Positions 22,584-32,173 of a stretch of DNA of 64,000 nt are shown here, in pieces. The notes under the pieces are model-generated. The model had not been told where the DNA came from, did not search any database, and saw only the letters and a list, made by a program, of their open reading frames with translations. The DNA comes from Loripinus fragilis. Lineage: Eukaryota > Mollusca > Bivalvia > Lucinida > Lucinidae. Each line of letters starts with the position of its first letter. Positions within the stretch are counted from its first letter, which is position 1. The stretch lies in NCBI GenBank assembly GCA_964019695.1, contig CAXHUL010000248.1, positions 124,001-188,000 on the forward strand. The letters are read 5' to 3'. Both the position numbers and the translations under genes were made by a program.

Positions 22584-22840
22584 ATTGTCATTTATATCAG
22601 TACTACCGTCCATTGTCCCAAGCCCCAGTCACAAGAGGTCGGTCTTTCTACTGCAAATCACAGAATGTTGTTTCCTTTAGCTTGTATACATGCTTCCTTC
22701 TCAGAATGTATTGAAAAAAAATAACAATCGTATATTAAGCATGACCATCTTTTAACATTCGTCATAGTGATCTGAACATTTAATACCATTAATCGACCTC
22801 CAAAGTAAGTCATTTTGCTTAATATAAGTAGCAAACAGCC
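22584..22840. other. Array remnant and unassigned sequence
   Basis: The first ~70 bases still resemble the 40-bp array (cagtactaccgtccattg). The rest is unassigned. Confidence 0.4.
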
Positions 22841-23126
22841 AAGTATGGAACGCCAAAATTGTCTGGTGATGTGTCAACTTTATTATATGATGTCTCATCT
22901 TTATTATATGATGCGTCAACTTTATTATATGATGTGTCAAATTTATTGTATTATGCGTCAACTTTATTATATGATGCGTCAACTTTATTATATGATGTGT
23001 CAACTTTATTATATTATGTGTCAACTTTATTATATGATGCGTCAACTTTATTATATGATGTGTCAACTTTATTATATAATGTGTCAACTATATTATATTA
23101 TGTGTCAACTTTATTATATGCGTCAA
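22841..23126 (+). mobile_element. Minisatellite-bearing element (21-bp units), copy 1
   Basis: A unique flank tatggaacgccaaaattgtc leads into about 12 units of GTCAACTTTATTATATGATG plus one base (21 bp). The same flank and unit recur in opposite orientation at 27264-27814. Because 21 is a multiple of three and the unit lacks stops in several frames, long repetitive open frames appear on both strands; these are artefacts. Confidence 0.8.
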
Positions 23127-23189
23127 TGTCATTATGTCATTTCGCTGGCAAGCCGAATTAATAGCCCAACATTGAATGCGGGCTTGGTA

Positions 23190-23720
23190 GCTTTGAGATT
23201 TTCCAGGGGATCCGGACCAAGATTGCTAAAGGTGGGGGGGGGGGGGGGGGGGGGCAGGCTCAACTGACAGCTTGATTTAAAAAACATTTAAGGTTCCAGA
23301 GGGGGGTCGAAATTTGTTTTTTTTTTTGTTTTTTTTTTTTTTGGGGGGGGGGGCATAAATACGTTTATAAGAAGAGAATAACACTTGCGGATCCAGAGGA
23401 GTAGGGGGGTAGGGGGTCCGAAAAATCACTGAAAAAAATCACAAGTTATTGTGATAGCAATCAGCATTTGGACCCCCCCCTCCACTGGAAAAAAGTTGGA
23501 CCCCCCCCCCCCCTGAAAAAAGTAAAAAGTTGGACCCCCCCCCCCCCTGGAAAATGTTGGACCCCTCTGGATCCTTGGGAAAGTATAATTTTCTCTACAA
23601 TAAAATCAGTGGACCCCCTCTGTAACATAATGTGAGGACTAAAAGAAACGTAGTCCAGACTGTTTACTAGCCGTCGGCCTGGACACCATCCCCTGACAGA
23701 ATTCCTGGATCTGCGCATGA
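23190..23720. repeat. G-tract repeat family, dense block
   Basis: Several pieces of the same family as 6950-7720: gattttccaggggatccgga, acttgcggatccagagga, and repeated tggacccccccccc with 'ctggaaaa' spacers. Long runs include G at ~23236-23254, T then G at ~23322-23352, and C at several places. Pieces occur in both orientations. The runs could form G-quadruplexes and are prone to length error. Confidence 0.6.
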
Positions 23721-23892
23721 TACTATACATGCTTTAAAGTCATATTAAGGGGCTTGCGCACACGCCGTTTTTTTTCGACACTCTTCGTAACTATAAATAA
23801 GCGCAGTTTTGTGATGAACCCCCCCCCCCCACCACCTTAAAAATATCCACAATTTCATCATAGACCCCACAAAATATATATACATATATACA

Positions 23893-23938
23893 TAACTGAA
23901 AGATTGTCGATGGGACGTAAAGAATCAAATCAAACAAA
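23893..23938 (+). mobile_element. SINE family 1, 3' tail fragment
   Basis: aactgaaagattgtcgatgg and the tail 'aatcaaatcaaacaaaa' match the 3' end of the SINE at 786-991. Only the tail is present. Confidence 0.65.
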
Positions 23939-23939
23939 A

Positions 23940-24177
23940 TGAGCCGCGACATGAGATTTCTAACAATGTGGCATTTTGACAAGTATAGACTCAGACAAGT
24001 CTGTGCAACCTCCTGTTAAGCTTAGAAACTTTAAATGATGTTCAGTCAGTAGCTAAGTATTCACAGAATATCAAGGGACCAGCAAAGGCTCTGATCAGAC
24101 TGTGCGTATGCGCAGGCTTGTCTGAGCCTTTGCTGGTCGCACATACCACATTGTTGGAAATCTCATGTCACGGCTCA
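23940..24177. mobile_element. Nested inverted-repeat element
   Basis: Outer arms of 32 bases (23940-23971, tgagccgcgacatgagattt...; 24146-24177 inverted) differ at two positions. Inside lies a second inverted pair, accagcaaaggctc (24078-24091) and gagcctttgctggt (24124-24137), around TGATCAGACTGTGCGTATGC. A relic of the inner motif (cgcgcagtctgatcagcgc) also occurs at ~39145. The structure fits a short foldback/MITE type common in bivalves. Confidence 0.7.
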
Positions 24178-24890
24178 AATCTCCTTCGCAATGTTGGTGT
24201 AATGTGCCCTCAAAACATAAACTTCTTTTAAAACCAAACACATTATTCATAATACAGGCACAGAGGATTTTGTTATGATAAAGCTTTGGTCAATAAAGCG
24301 TACAAACTTTCATGAAGTCAGTTACAATGTATAGCTATTCAATAATCAATATTTTAATGTGATGAACCTATATTTACTATCCTAGTTGTCAGTCAGCGCT
24401 GAACAAACTCACATGATTGATGCTGATTGGATTTATCAAAAAAGAAAGCAACGCCTTCATGTGTGTACATATCCAATGTGTCAGCTAGATTTGGGTGTCA
24501 AGTATCATGTAAACAAAGACATCCTAAAATAAAACTTACATCAGCTGGGCCAATCATGTATATTCCATATAACAAATAAAATTGTTCATATTCCTCTATG
24601 TCTTGCAACCTTTAAAATTTTGACTTTTAAATTACGTTGCCGTCTTTGAAATTAAATGAAAGATAGTTCTTCATGTGAAGATGATTCATATGAAATATCA
24701 AGCCTTATTCTAAATAATGAATACTGGGCCGGGTTGAAACTCAATAAAGAAGAGTGCAAAAGCCATCATTGTGAGATCAAAGTGGTACTTTCAAAGACTA
24801 GCAGTACTTTCAAGTCGTATGATCTCCAGACAAAATGATAAAACTCATTATCTATTTCTACTCACAGCATCTACATTTAATATGCCCTTG
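24178..24890. other. No gene recognised
   Basis: A 60-codon plus-strand frame at 24656-24838 has varied residues (start MKDSSSCEDDSYEISS) but no domain I know. It could be a short exon or chance. Otherwise unassigned. Confidence 0.35.
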
Positions 24891-24931
24891 ATGATGAGCA
24901 ATTTTTCATGAGCCATACATATGATGATAAT

Positions 24932-24965
<34 letters not shown>

Positions 24966-25222
24966 GCTTTTTTTCATGAGCCATACATATGATGATGATG
25001 ATGATGATGATGATGATCATGATGATGATCATGATGATGATCATGATGATGATGATCATGATGATGATCATGATGATGATGAGCATTTTTTCATGAGCCA
25101 TACATATGATGATGATGATGATGAGCATTTTTTCATGAGCCATACATATGATGATGATGACAATGATGATGAGCATTTTTTCATGAGCCATACATATGAT
25201 GATGATGATGGTGATGGTGATG

Positions 25223-25284
<62 letters not shown>

Positions 25285-25314
25285 ATTCAGCATTTTTTCA
25301 TGAGCCATACATTT
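24891..25314 (+). repeat. Compound GAT microsatellite / minisatellite
   Basis: Six copies of a ~27-bp core (GAGCATTTTTTCATGAGCCA then TACATATGATG) at about 24895, 24963, 25080, 25124, 25171 and 25287, separated by (GAT)n tracts of differing length, some with GATCAT variants. The poly-Asp and poly-Ile open frames here are by-products of the repeat. Confidence 0.9.
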
Positions 25315-25774
25315 GATAATATCTATTACATTTCATTGAAACTTTTAACTGGATAGCTATGGTAACAAGAGTGACTGGTCATTTGAGGCAGGACAAAAGA
25401 TATTTCAAGGAGCTGTCATTCATCCAGGTAGCTTTGACAGGACTGTGTTTGAATAATGGCTAAAATTAAGTTTAATTGATTGACTGTTGAAAGGAAAGTT
25501 GTTGTGACAAGTCAAATAGTTGTAACCAGGTTCAACAAAGTTTGTACGCTTAACTGACCGCTGCTTTACATTGGTGTTTAATAATGAGAGAAATAGTCGA
25601 CATTGGTGCGTTGGGTTGCGTTGGTTCGTTGGTATGCGGTGACACCCACATTTCCACCAACTACCAACGGGGGCCCAAAATATCCTTGCTATCTTACCCC
25701 AAACACAAAATATGACGTCCGCTGATATTGTTAACACTATTTCGAATTCCAAGCAAATTTCCACCTAGGTGAGG
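25315..25774. other. No gene recognised
   Basis: Unassigned; a 114-codon minus-strand frame (25420-25764) lacks domain features. A local gttgggttgcgttggttcgt repetition lies near 25610. Confidence 0.4.
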
Positions 25775-26002
25775 TGGGGGGGGGGGGTTACTCTGATAAT
25801 TTCATACATAAGTAGGCTTGGACCATTTTTGAGGGGTTAATATTTGTTGTGTCTTTGTTATGACCCCAAAAGATATCCACAACATCTTCATATTCTCAAA
25901 AATATTCATTTTTCTAAAAAAAAACAAAATATTGAAATAATTATTCAAAATTTTGAACCCCTTAAAATGGTCCGAGCCTACGTATGAATGGAAATATTAG
26001 AG

Positions 26003-26004
<2 letters not shown>
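25775..26004. mobile_element. TIR element with G-tract edge
   Basis: About 53 bases at 25789-25843 (TACTCTGATAATTTCATACA..., ggaccattttt) match the reverse complement of 25952-26004 with several differences. A G run (25775-25787) borders the left end. A single end of the same family appears at ~26550-26585 (acgtatgaagagaaaatgag), also beside a C run. No coding capacity. Confidence 0.65.

Positions 26005-26052
<48 letters not shown>
26005..26052 (+). repeat. (CT)n microsatellite
   Basis: About 24 uninterrupted CT units directly at the right end of the preceding TIR element. Confidence 0.95.
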
Positions 26053-26057
<5 letters not shown>

Positions 26058-26209
26058 ATGTGGTGTAGACATAGCAGACCAGGGATCCCAAGCTCAATAC
26101 CGGGCAATTCAAGTCTTTAGTTGGGACTCTAAATCAGTCCTGTTACCGATTAACATTAGCTGGTAGAAGCTCATTGTCCTAATTATGCATCATTTATCCG
26201 TAACCACTA

Positions 26210-27110
26210 CATGCGCGGCTCCAGAAAGTTTTGCTAGAGGGGGTCCAACCTTGACAACGTTTTTTTTTAGTTTGATGGGGGAGCAATTCTCAAAATACCA
26301 CTATTACCGGCCCGCCAGCGAAACGCCATTTAAACTATGAAGATTTTGTGGATATTTTTGGGGTCATCACAAAATTGGACTATATTTAGGGATCAATTCT
26401 ATGCATTTTAGGGTCTATTTTTAAAGTCAAGGTACAGAATGGGGGATATTTTTTTGGGGGGAGGGGGTGGTTAAATTTCAAATATTTTTTTGTGGGTGGG
26501 TGCTTGAAATTCCTGATATTTTTGGGGTGAACGGTAGATGCTGTGTCTGTGCCTACGTATGAAGAGAAAATGAGAGTACCCCCCACCACCCCCCCCCCCC
26601 CCCTGGGCCAAATGGATCATCTATTTAACTTAGTACGTACAAATAGTTAACTAAAACAAAAATACTGAGAGTTGAAAGGCATGAAAAAAGAGTGGTTTCA
26701 GCAAATGCAAAATTAAAACACTAAATAATGCGATGGTTCTAAGCTTTTTTAAAAGGTAACCTTGTAAAACTTATTCCCAACGAGAAAAATGCCATGCTGA
26801 CAAGTATTAGTTTTAAAAAAGCTGGAGGTCGTTCAGCCCTTTTATTGAATACAAGTATTCTTCATCCGAATCCAAAATGTTTTGTCAGAGGGTGGGGGGG
26901 GGCGGGTTTAAATCAACTCTGTTATAGGCCCGTTCCTTAGCATTATTGGTCAAAATCCCCTGGAAAATAACGAAAATACCATGCATGACAGTATTCAATG
27001 TTGGGCCATCATCGGCCCATTTAAATGGCGTTTGGCCGGCGGGCCAATGATGGCCCGCTTTTAGTAGTATTTAGATCCACACTCCCTTGTCAGAGTTCAA
27101 CTAAACGACC
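26210..27110. repeat. G-tract and 'ggcccgccagcg' repeat debris
   Basis: Contains gcgcggctccagaaagtttt, C and G runs near 26590 and 26893, and an inverted pair: ggcccgccagcgaaacgcc at about 26311 and tttaaatggcgtttggccgg near 27020. These are fragments of several G-rich dispersed repeats, in both orientations. No gene. Confidence 0.45.
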
Positions 27111-27263
27111 AGAGCTTTTTTTTGAAAGGCTAATACTTGTCAAATTTATATAAAGACTGGTTCTCTCCCTTTAATAGCTTGTCAGCACATTAGATAGGTA
27201 GATCTAGGGGAGGGAACCAGACTAATTGATATATACACCTGACCGCCACTGGGACACAACGTT
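27111..27263. other. Unassigned
   Basis: Short stretch before the second minisatellite copy; nothing recognised. Confidence 0.4.
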
Positions 27264-27814
27264 TAATATAATAAAGTTGACGCATCAGATAATAAAGTTG
27301 ACACATCATATAATAAAGTTGACACATTATATAATAAAGTTGACACATCATATAATAAAGTTGACGCATCATATAATAAAGTTGACACATAATATAATAA
27401 GGTTGACACATCATATAATGAAGTTGACACATCATATAATAAAGTTGACACATAATATAATAAAGTTGACATATCATATAATAAAGTTGACGCAATACAT
27501 TATAAAGTTGACGCATAATATAATAAAGTTGACTCATCATATAATAAAGGTGACACATTATATAATAAAGTTGACGCATCACAAATTAAGTTGACGCATA
27601 ATATAATAAAGTTGACACATCATATAATAAAGGTGACACATTATATAATAAAGTTGACGCATCATATAATAAAGTTGACGCATAATATAATAAATTTGAC
27701 ACATCATATAATAAAGTTGACGCATCATATAATAAAGTTGACACATCATATAATAAAGTTGACACATCATATAATAAAGTTGACACATTATCAGACAGTT
27801 TTGGCGTTCCATAG
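27264..27814 (-). mobile_element. Minisatellite-bearing element (21-bp units), copy 2
   Basis: About 25 units of the 21-bp repeat seen at 22866-23120, in opposite orientation, ending at the same unique flank (reverse complement of tatggaacgccaaaa.tgtc at 27790-27814). The array seems to have grown by block duplication: a phrase with cataatataataaagttgac flanked by aggtgacacatta recurs at ~27505-27575 and ~27597-27650. Confidence 0.8.
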
Positions 27815-28083
27815 CCAAGGCTTTCTGTCATCATTCTAACGTTCGTGATTTGGTTTTAAACCTATCGTTTTCAGTTAACGTTGGAAAAAAACGAAAAGAT
27901 TCAAAACCGCATGCCACTATTCTCTTCAAATATTTGACATTTCTTCAAATAAAATTCAATGTTAAAAATAGCTGACCAATACCAGTTTCACTGGAAGTTT
28001 TGTCTTTCTATATTTTATGCAGTTGAAATCCTAATGTGTTTCCTAAATTGTTTAAGCTGATGAAATCTGTTGCTTCTTGGGCA
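27815..28083. other. No gene recognised
   Basis: Unassigned AT-rich sequence; if 28084-28288 is a terminal exon, this would be its 3' UTR and flank. Confidence 0.35.
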
Positions 28084-28288
28084 TCAGATGCTGGGCATCC
28101 AGTTTTTATCTTTCATGATGGATATGCATGCAGAGTAGATATCTTCGTCATATGGACTGATAGGGCGGAATTCCGCTTCTTCTGCACGCAATTGTATGTC
28201 ATCTGATGAAGCTTGACAAACTGGTGATCTTCGCTGTTCCATAGACTGGGTCCAGTGTGCATTGCGTTGGGCGCACATATGGTACTGA
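28084..28288 (-). CDS. Candidate host terminal exon, unknown protein
   Basis: On the minus strand a pyrimidine-rich run ends in aaatttcag at 28291-28289, a good splice acceptor. The following ~68 codons are open to a stop at 28084 and encode a varied, acidic C-terminus (for example SSDDIQLRAEEAEFRPISPY). The mix of residues and moderate GC content differ from the surrounding repeats. I do not recognise the family. The acidic and tyrosine/serine-rich tail would suit a cytoplasmic tail, but that is a guess. No upstream exon is identified, and it could be a chance open frame. Confidence 0.35.
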
Positions 28289-28400
28289 CTGAAATTTAAA
28301 AAAAAAATCATTTAATTTGAAAACTGCGAAAAACCAGTGATGAGGTCATACTTGACAGTTCAGACGTGATACTTATCTGTTCATAGTTTTCTAAAACGTT

Positions 28401-28564
<164 letters not shown>

Positions 28565-28589
28565 TGACGCTTCATTTCAAAGGTCTTAG

Positions 28590-29080
28590 TTCATACGAGC
28601 ACTCATACTTCACACTTCATAGTTTTCCAAACTATACGTTATTTAATGTATGGAAGACAAGAGAAAGTGAAATTTCAAAAATAGTAAGTGATTATGATCA
28701 GGAAATACCGCAATCACAAATCAAAGTTCGCAGTTTATACTTTATAGCTTACACTTCACTGTTCACACTTCTAACTTCACACTTCATAGTTCCGACTTCA
28801 CATGTCAGACTTCATACTTCGTACCATAGCAAAAACATTCAGCATGTTAATCAGTAATGCGTCACAGTCACGTGTTTAAAGATTGGAGACTGTGAGGTGT
28901 GAAGCGTGAAGTGTGGAGCCTGAACTATGAAGTATGAACTATAACGTGTGAAGTATGATGTCTGAACTATGAAGTGAGAAGTATGACGTCTGAAGAATAA
29001 TGTTTGAAGGGTATACTTTGAAGTATGAAGTGAGAAGCGTTAAGTATGAACCATGGACCATGGAGTATGAACTGTGAATT
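28590..29080. repeat. Opposed degenerate arrays of ACTTCATA / TATGAAGT
   Basis: The left half (28590-28830) is rich in actt-cacactt-catagtt phrases; the right half (28885-29080) holds their reverse complement (gaagtatgaactatgaagtg). The two halves form a loose inverted pair around ~28860. A family B tip interrupts the left half. Confidence 0.6.
28683..28719 (-). mobile_element. RT family B, 3' tip of ~37 bp
   Basis: agtaagtgattatgatcagg plus 'aaataccgcaatcacaaa' matches the reverse complement of the family B 3' end with two differences. Inserted in a simple-repeat array. Confidence 0.65.
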
Positions 29081-30226
29081 ATCACTTTCTGTTGTCATCC
29101 ATTAATTAAATTAAGTTTTCATTTCAAAGTGTGAAGTATGAAGTCACCACCAACTCCCTTGGTCTGAGAGCCTTTTCCGAATCATATCTCAAGTATCATT
29201 TGTAATTATAGCATGCAACTTCATAGGCATGTGCGTCATATAAAGACAAGGTATCTCTAACAAGAAAGGTGCCTCAGTTTTTGAAATATCTCTCTTGGTC
29301 TCAAGTTTACCGTTTAGAACTACGTCATGAAACTTCACAGGTGGCTGCAATACATGGAGGTGCAGTCTGTGATGGATCTTTAGAGACTCTAACTCCTATG
29401 GTTTCACATTTGGAAGACAGATACATTATGAAACGTTATAATAAATATGACATCATATTTGATAATGTGTGACGTCATAAGCGCAAAAAATATTTTAAGC
29501 TTTATCTACATACCTTTTTACTGTAGCCAAACAAATTTTTTTTTAATTAATACTGGGACTGGAACTTTTTCAAAACGGTTCTTAATGAAAAGTATATTTC
29601 AGACATAACACTAACGGCGTTATGACGTCAATTTCAAAGCAAATAATGTCACCTTTTGACTGGGCTATCGTTAGTTTGCACATTACGTCAATCCTTAGGC
29701 CTGCGCACTTGAAAGGTTTTCTTAAAAGGCTGACGTCTTTAGTTTCATTCATTAAAATGTTCTTCTAAGCCATTTTCTAGGTGTAAACTATGGTGAAAAC
29801 CCAATGTTATTCGAAACTGCCAAATCGGACAAGAAACCACCAGAAGTTCAGTTTGCTTTCTTTATTTCTCCTGAGTATTAAATTTATAAAATTAAGAGAT
29901 TTTTCCCTGGTAAATACCAAACGTGCGGTGAAAATATCAGCAGATACACTGGTGCTTCGCACTCATGATAATATTGGTTTTTCACCACACTTGAAGAAAT
30001 ATATTTGGCTTTCATCATAAACAGTAAATAAACTCTATATTTTTGTGATTTCTAAACCTTGCATAGATTAATGATATGAAACAGAACAATACAAGATTCC
30101 TGTCTAAAGTGTCTCCAGTGAAACTCCCGATGTCTAGTACGGTAGGTGCTTAAACAATTCAGTCCAAAATTGCATGTGTTCCTTTCGTAAATATCCCCAC
30201 CAGCTCTCAGTATTTGCTTACTTGTA
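29081..30226. other. No gene recognised
   Basis: Unassigned. Open frames (29269-29472, 29790-30020) have mixed residues but no domains. Nothing matched elsewhere in the window. Confidence 0.4.
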
Positions 30227-30307
30227 CTTATACCATGTATGTATGGTCTGTCATCATCAGGATCGATGAACCTTAGAAATGTTTGAAATGCTGCTACATA
30301 TACATAA

Positions 30308-30568
30308 AGTAAGGAAGAGGGCAAAGACCAGGAATAGATACAATCAAGTACCACACCTGACCCAGGATATCAATGGGAAAGTAACAAACTCACTATTAAA
30401 CATCACAAACGAGAGCCAAGAGGTGAGCCCTTTCCAATCAGGTGACCACAAGGCATCAATAAACAGACGTCACTGACCACAAGGCATCAATGAACAGACG
30501 CGCACGAAAGCATAACAAACACTTGTAAGACAAAGATCCACAAAAGAAGAACTGCCTTCAAACGGTCA
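30308..30568 (-). mobile_element. RT family A, 3' end with short internal duplication
   Basis: Minus-strand family A 3' terminus. It contains a repeated gaccacaaggcatcaat.aacagacg segment (about 30443 and 30476), so a ~30-bp duplication arose here. It borders an integrase remnant on its right. Confidence 0.8.
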
Positions 30569-30862
30569 GGTCCGTTTTCTGTTCCGTAGTCTGTCCTTAT
30601 TGTTAGAGGGCCCCCACCATTAGCTATAACATCTTCTAAAAAGCAGCCACCAATGATTTTTGGGGTCAATTTTGGTCTGATAAACATTTAACCATATAAT
30701 TTTGCGAGAAAATCCACATATGCACCCATTGATACACAAACCGTCTATATGCCATATGAACTTTGGTCTGCATGCATGTTGAACACATTTTCTCATTTGC
30801 CTCACAAATCTCGAAACTACCCTGGCTGGATCCAAATAGTGTAGTATCAAGCTAGGCATCTT
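30569..30862 (-). pseudogene. Integrase-core (DDE) transposase remnant
   Basis: Minus-strand codons give LDPARVVSRFVRQMRK, then PKFIWHIDG, GFSRKIIWLNV and, after a frameshift near 30685, PKIIGGCFLEDV and RTDYGTENG. The WHIDG and RTDxGTEN blocks are the first two acidic-residue regions of an integrase-fold (rve-like) catalytic core, and GFSRKIIW is typical of the same family in bivalve transposons. About nine residues expected after HIDG are missing. The downstream catalytic Glu is lost where the family A insertion starts. Dead fragment. Confidence 0.65.
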
Positions 30863-31173
30863 TCATTTTGATGTTGATTCCATATGTTCATTATGTACAA
30901 AGTTACCACATCATGCGATGCCATGAAGTTGTCCTGATCCAGAAAGCTGTCATTGTATGGAATTAACAGCTGCGTGTATACAGTGATCATTTATTCTTTG
31001 AAGTAGAAGATGTCGTAATCTTAAACAAATCGAATGTTCGTGTTTCAATACATACTGTATATCTCTGTAACATAATCCTTTGTTAAGTAATTAGTTATCC
31101 AATAAGCAAAAGTCTCAGAATGCATGGCGTCCATCATAAAGCTATTAAAAATATAAGCTTATCTGATTGGCGG
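30863..31173. other. No gene recognised
   Basis: Unassigned sequence between the integrase remnant and a minisatellite element; possibly more of the same transposon, unalignable by eye. Confidence 0.4.
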
Positions 31174-31404
31174 ATTATGTCGTGGGAACGAGATATTATG
31201 TCGTGGGAACGAGATAATTATGGCGTGGGAACGAGATATTATGTCGTGGGAACGAGACCTTATGTCGTGGGCACGAGATCTTATGTCGTGGGCACGAGAT
31301 CTTATGTCGTGGGCACGAGATCTTATGTCGTGGGAACGAGATAATTATGTTGATATAAATACGAAATAAATATTTTTTTCACATGTCCCCTCAGTGCTGC
31401 CGTA
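31174..31404 (-). mobile_element. Minisatellite-bearing element (ATGTCGTGGGAACGAGAT units), copy 2
   Basis: Eight units of 19-22 bp, some with GGGCACGAG variants, followed by the conserved flank (reverse complement of ACGGCAGCACTGAGGGGACA). Inverse orientation to 7990-8151. The conserved end lies exactly where the older LINE's coding sequence stops. Confidence 0.75.
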
Positions 31405-32034
31405 GAAAAAGGCAAATTTGTAATAATTTGCTGTTGTATGAATCTGACGTAATACAAGGGGGTGGCTATGTCGTGTCGATCTCATTGGTTGTTCGAAGTA
31501 TGGTGGCACAGGTATGGCAACTAGGCCATGTATAATTTTAAACATCATAATAACTTTAGCATCAACTCTTCTCTGTTCTAGCGTTCTCAGATTTAGTTGT
31601 TGTTGGAGTTCCGTAACACTTTGGTAAGGAGAGCAGGAGCTGAGAATCCACCGAGTAGCCCTTCCCTGGACCATCTCTACCTTATGGATGTCTTTTTCAG
31701 TGTGCGGACTCCAAACCGATGAAGCATATTCAACCTGCGGTCTTACTGTAGTTTTATAGGCTGCTTCGCGTATACCTGGATGTTTTGTTTTGATGTTTCT
31801 TTTAAGAAAGCCTAAACTTTTTGAAGCATTTGATGTGATGGTTAAAATTTAGGTCAGATGAGATGTCGACACCAAGGTACCGTGCATGGTCTATAGAGTC
31901 CAGGACCTTTTCGTGCATAGTGTAGGAATGTTTGATTGGCTTGCGAGACCTGGATATGTGCAGGACTTGACACTTGGATGGATTAAATTCCATATCCCAT
32001 GCTTTTTACCACTCCTGGAGAACATTAAGATCAT
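31405..32034 (-). pseudogene. Older LINE (host LINE), C-terminal RT part
   Basis: The 3' continuation of the element at 36287-37300. Minus-strand codons give DMEFNPSKCQVLHISRS and RYLGVDISSDLNFNHHI. After a frameshift near 31830 they give GIREAAYKTT, VEYASSVWSPHT, GRATRWIL and LEQRRVDAKVIMMFKIIHGLV. These are the C-terminal thumb-region motifs of Jockey/CR1-superfamily LINEs. An in-frame stop precedes KAWDMEF. The coding end is replaced by the minisatellite element at 31404. The five bases ATCAT at 32030-32034 are one side of the target duplication of the inserted LINE. Confidence 0.8.
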
Positions 32035-32173
32035 ACCTTACCTTGTTGATACCTTGTTGATGATAGGGAAAATTTTTAAGCCCTGGTGGCTTATTATTCC
32101 CTTCGATGTCTTGATTTTTCGATGTCGTCGGTTCCGGTTGGATTGTGATAAATTAACAATATAGTTAATAAAT

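Noticed and set aside
22752..23267. Repetitive proteins with YYMMCQL or IIKLTHH units, also at 27190-27839
   Set aside because: The 21-bp minisatellite is a multiple of three and stop-free in several frames on both strands.
24891..25314. Poly-aspartate and poly-isoleucine proteins
   Set aside because: Direct consequence of (GAT)n on the two strands.
31400..31420. C-terminal extension of the older LINE reading into GSTEGTCEKN
   Set aside because: Those codons come from the minisatellite element flank, not from the LINE.
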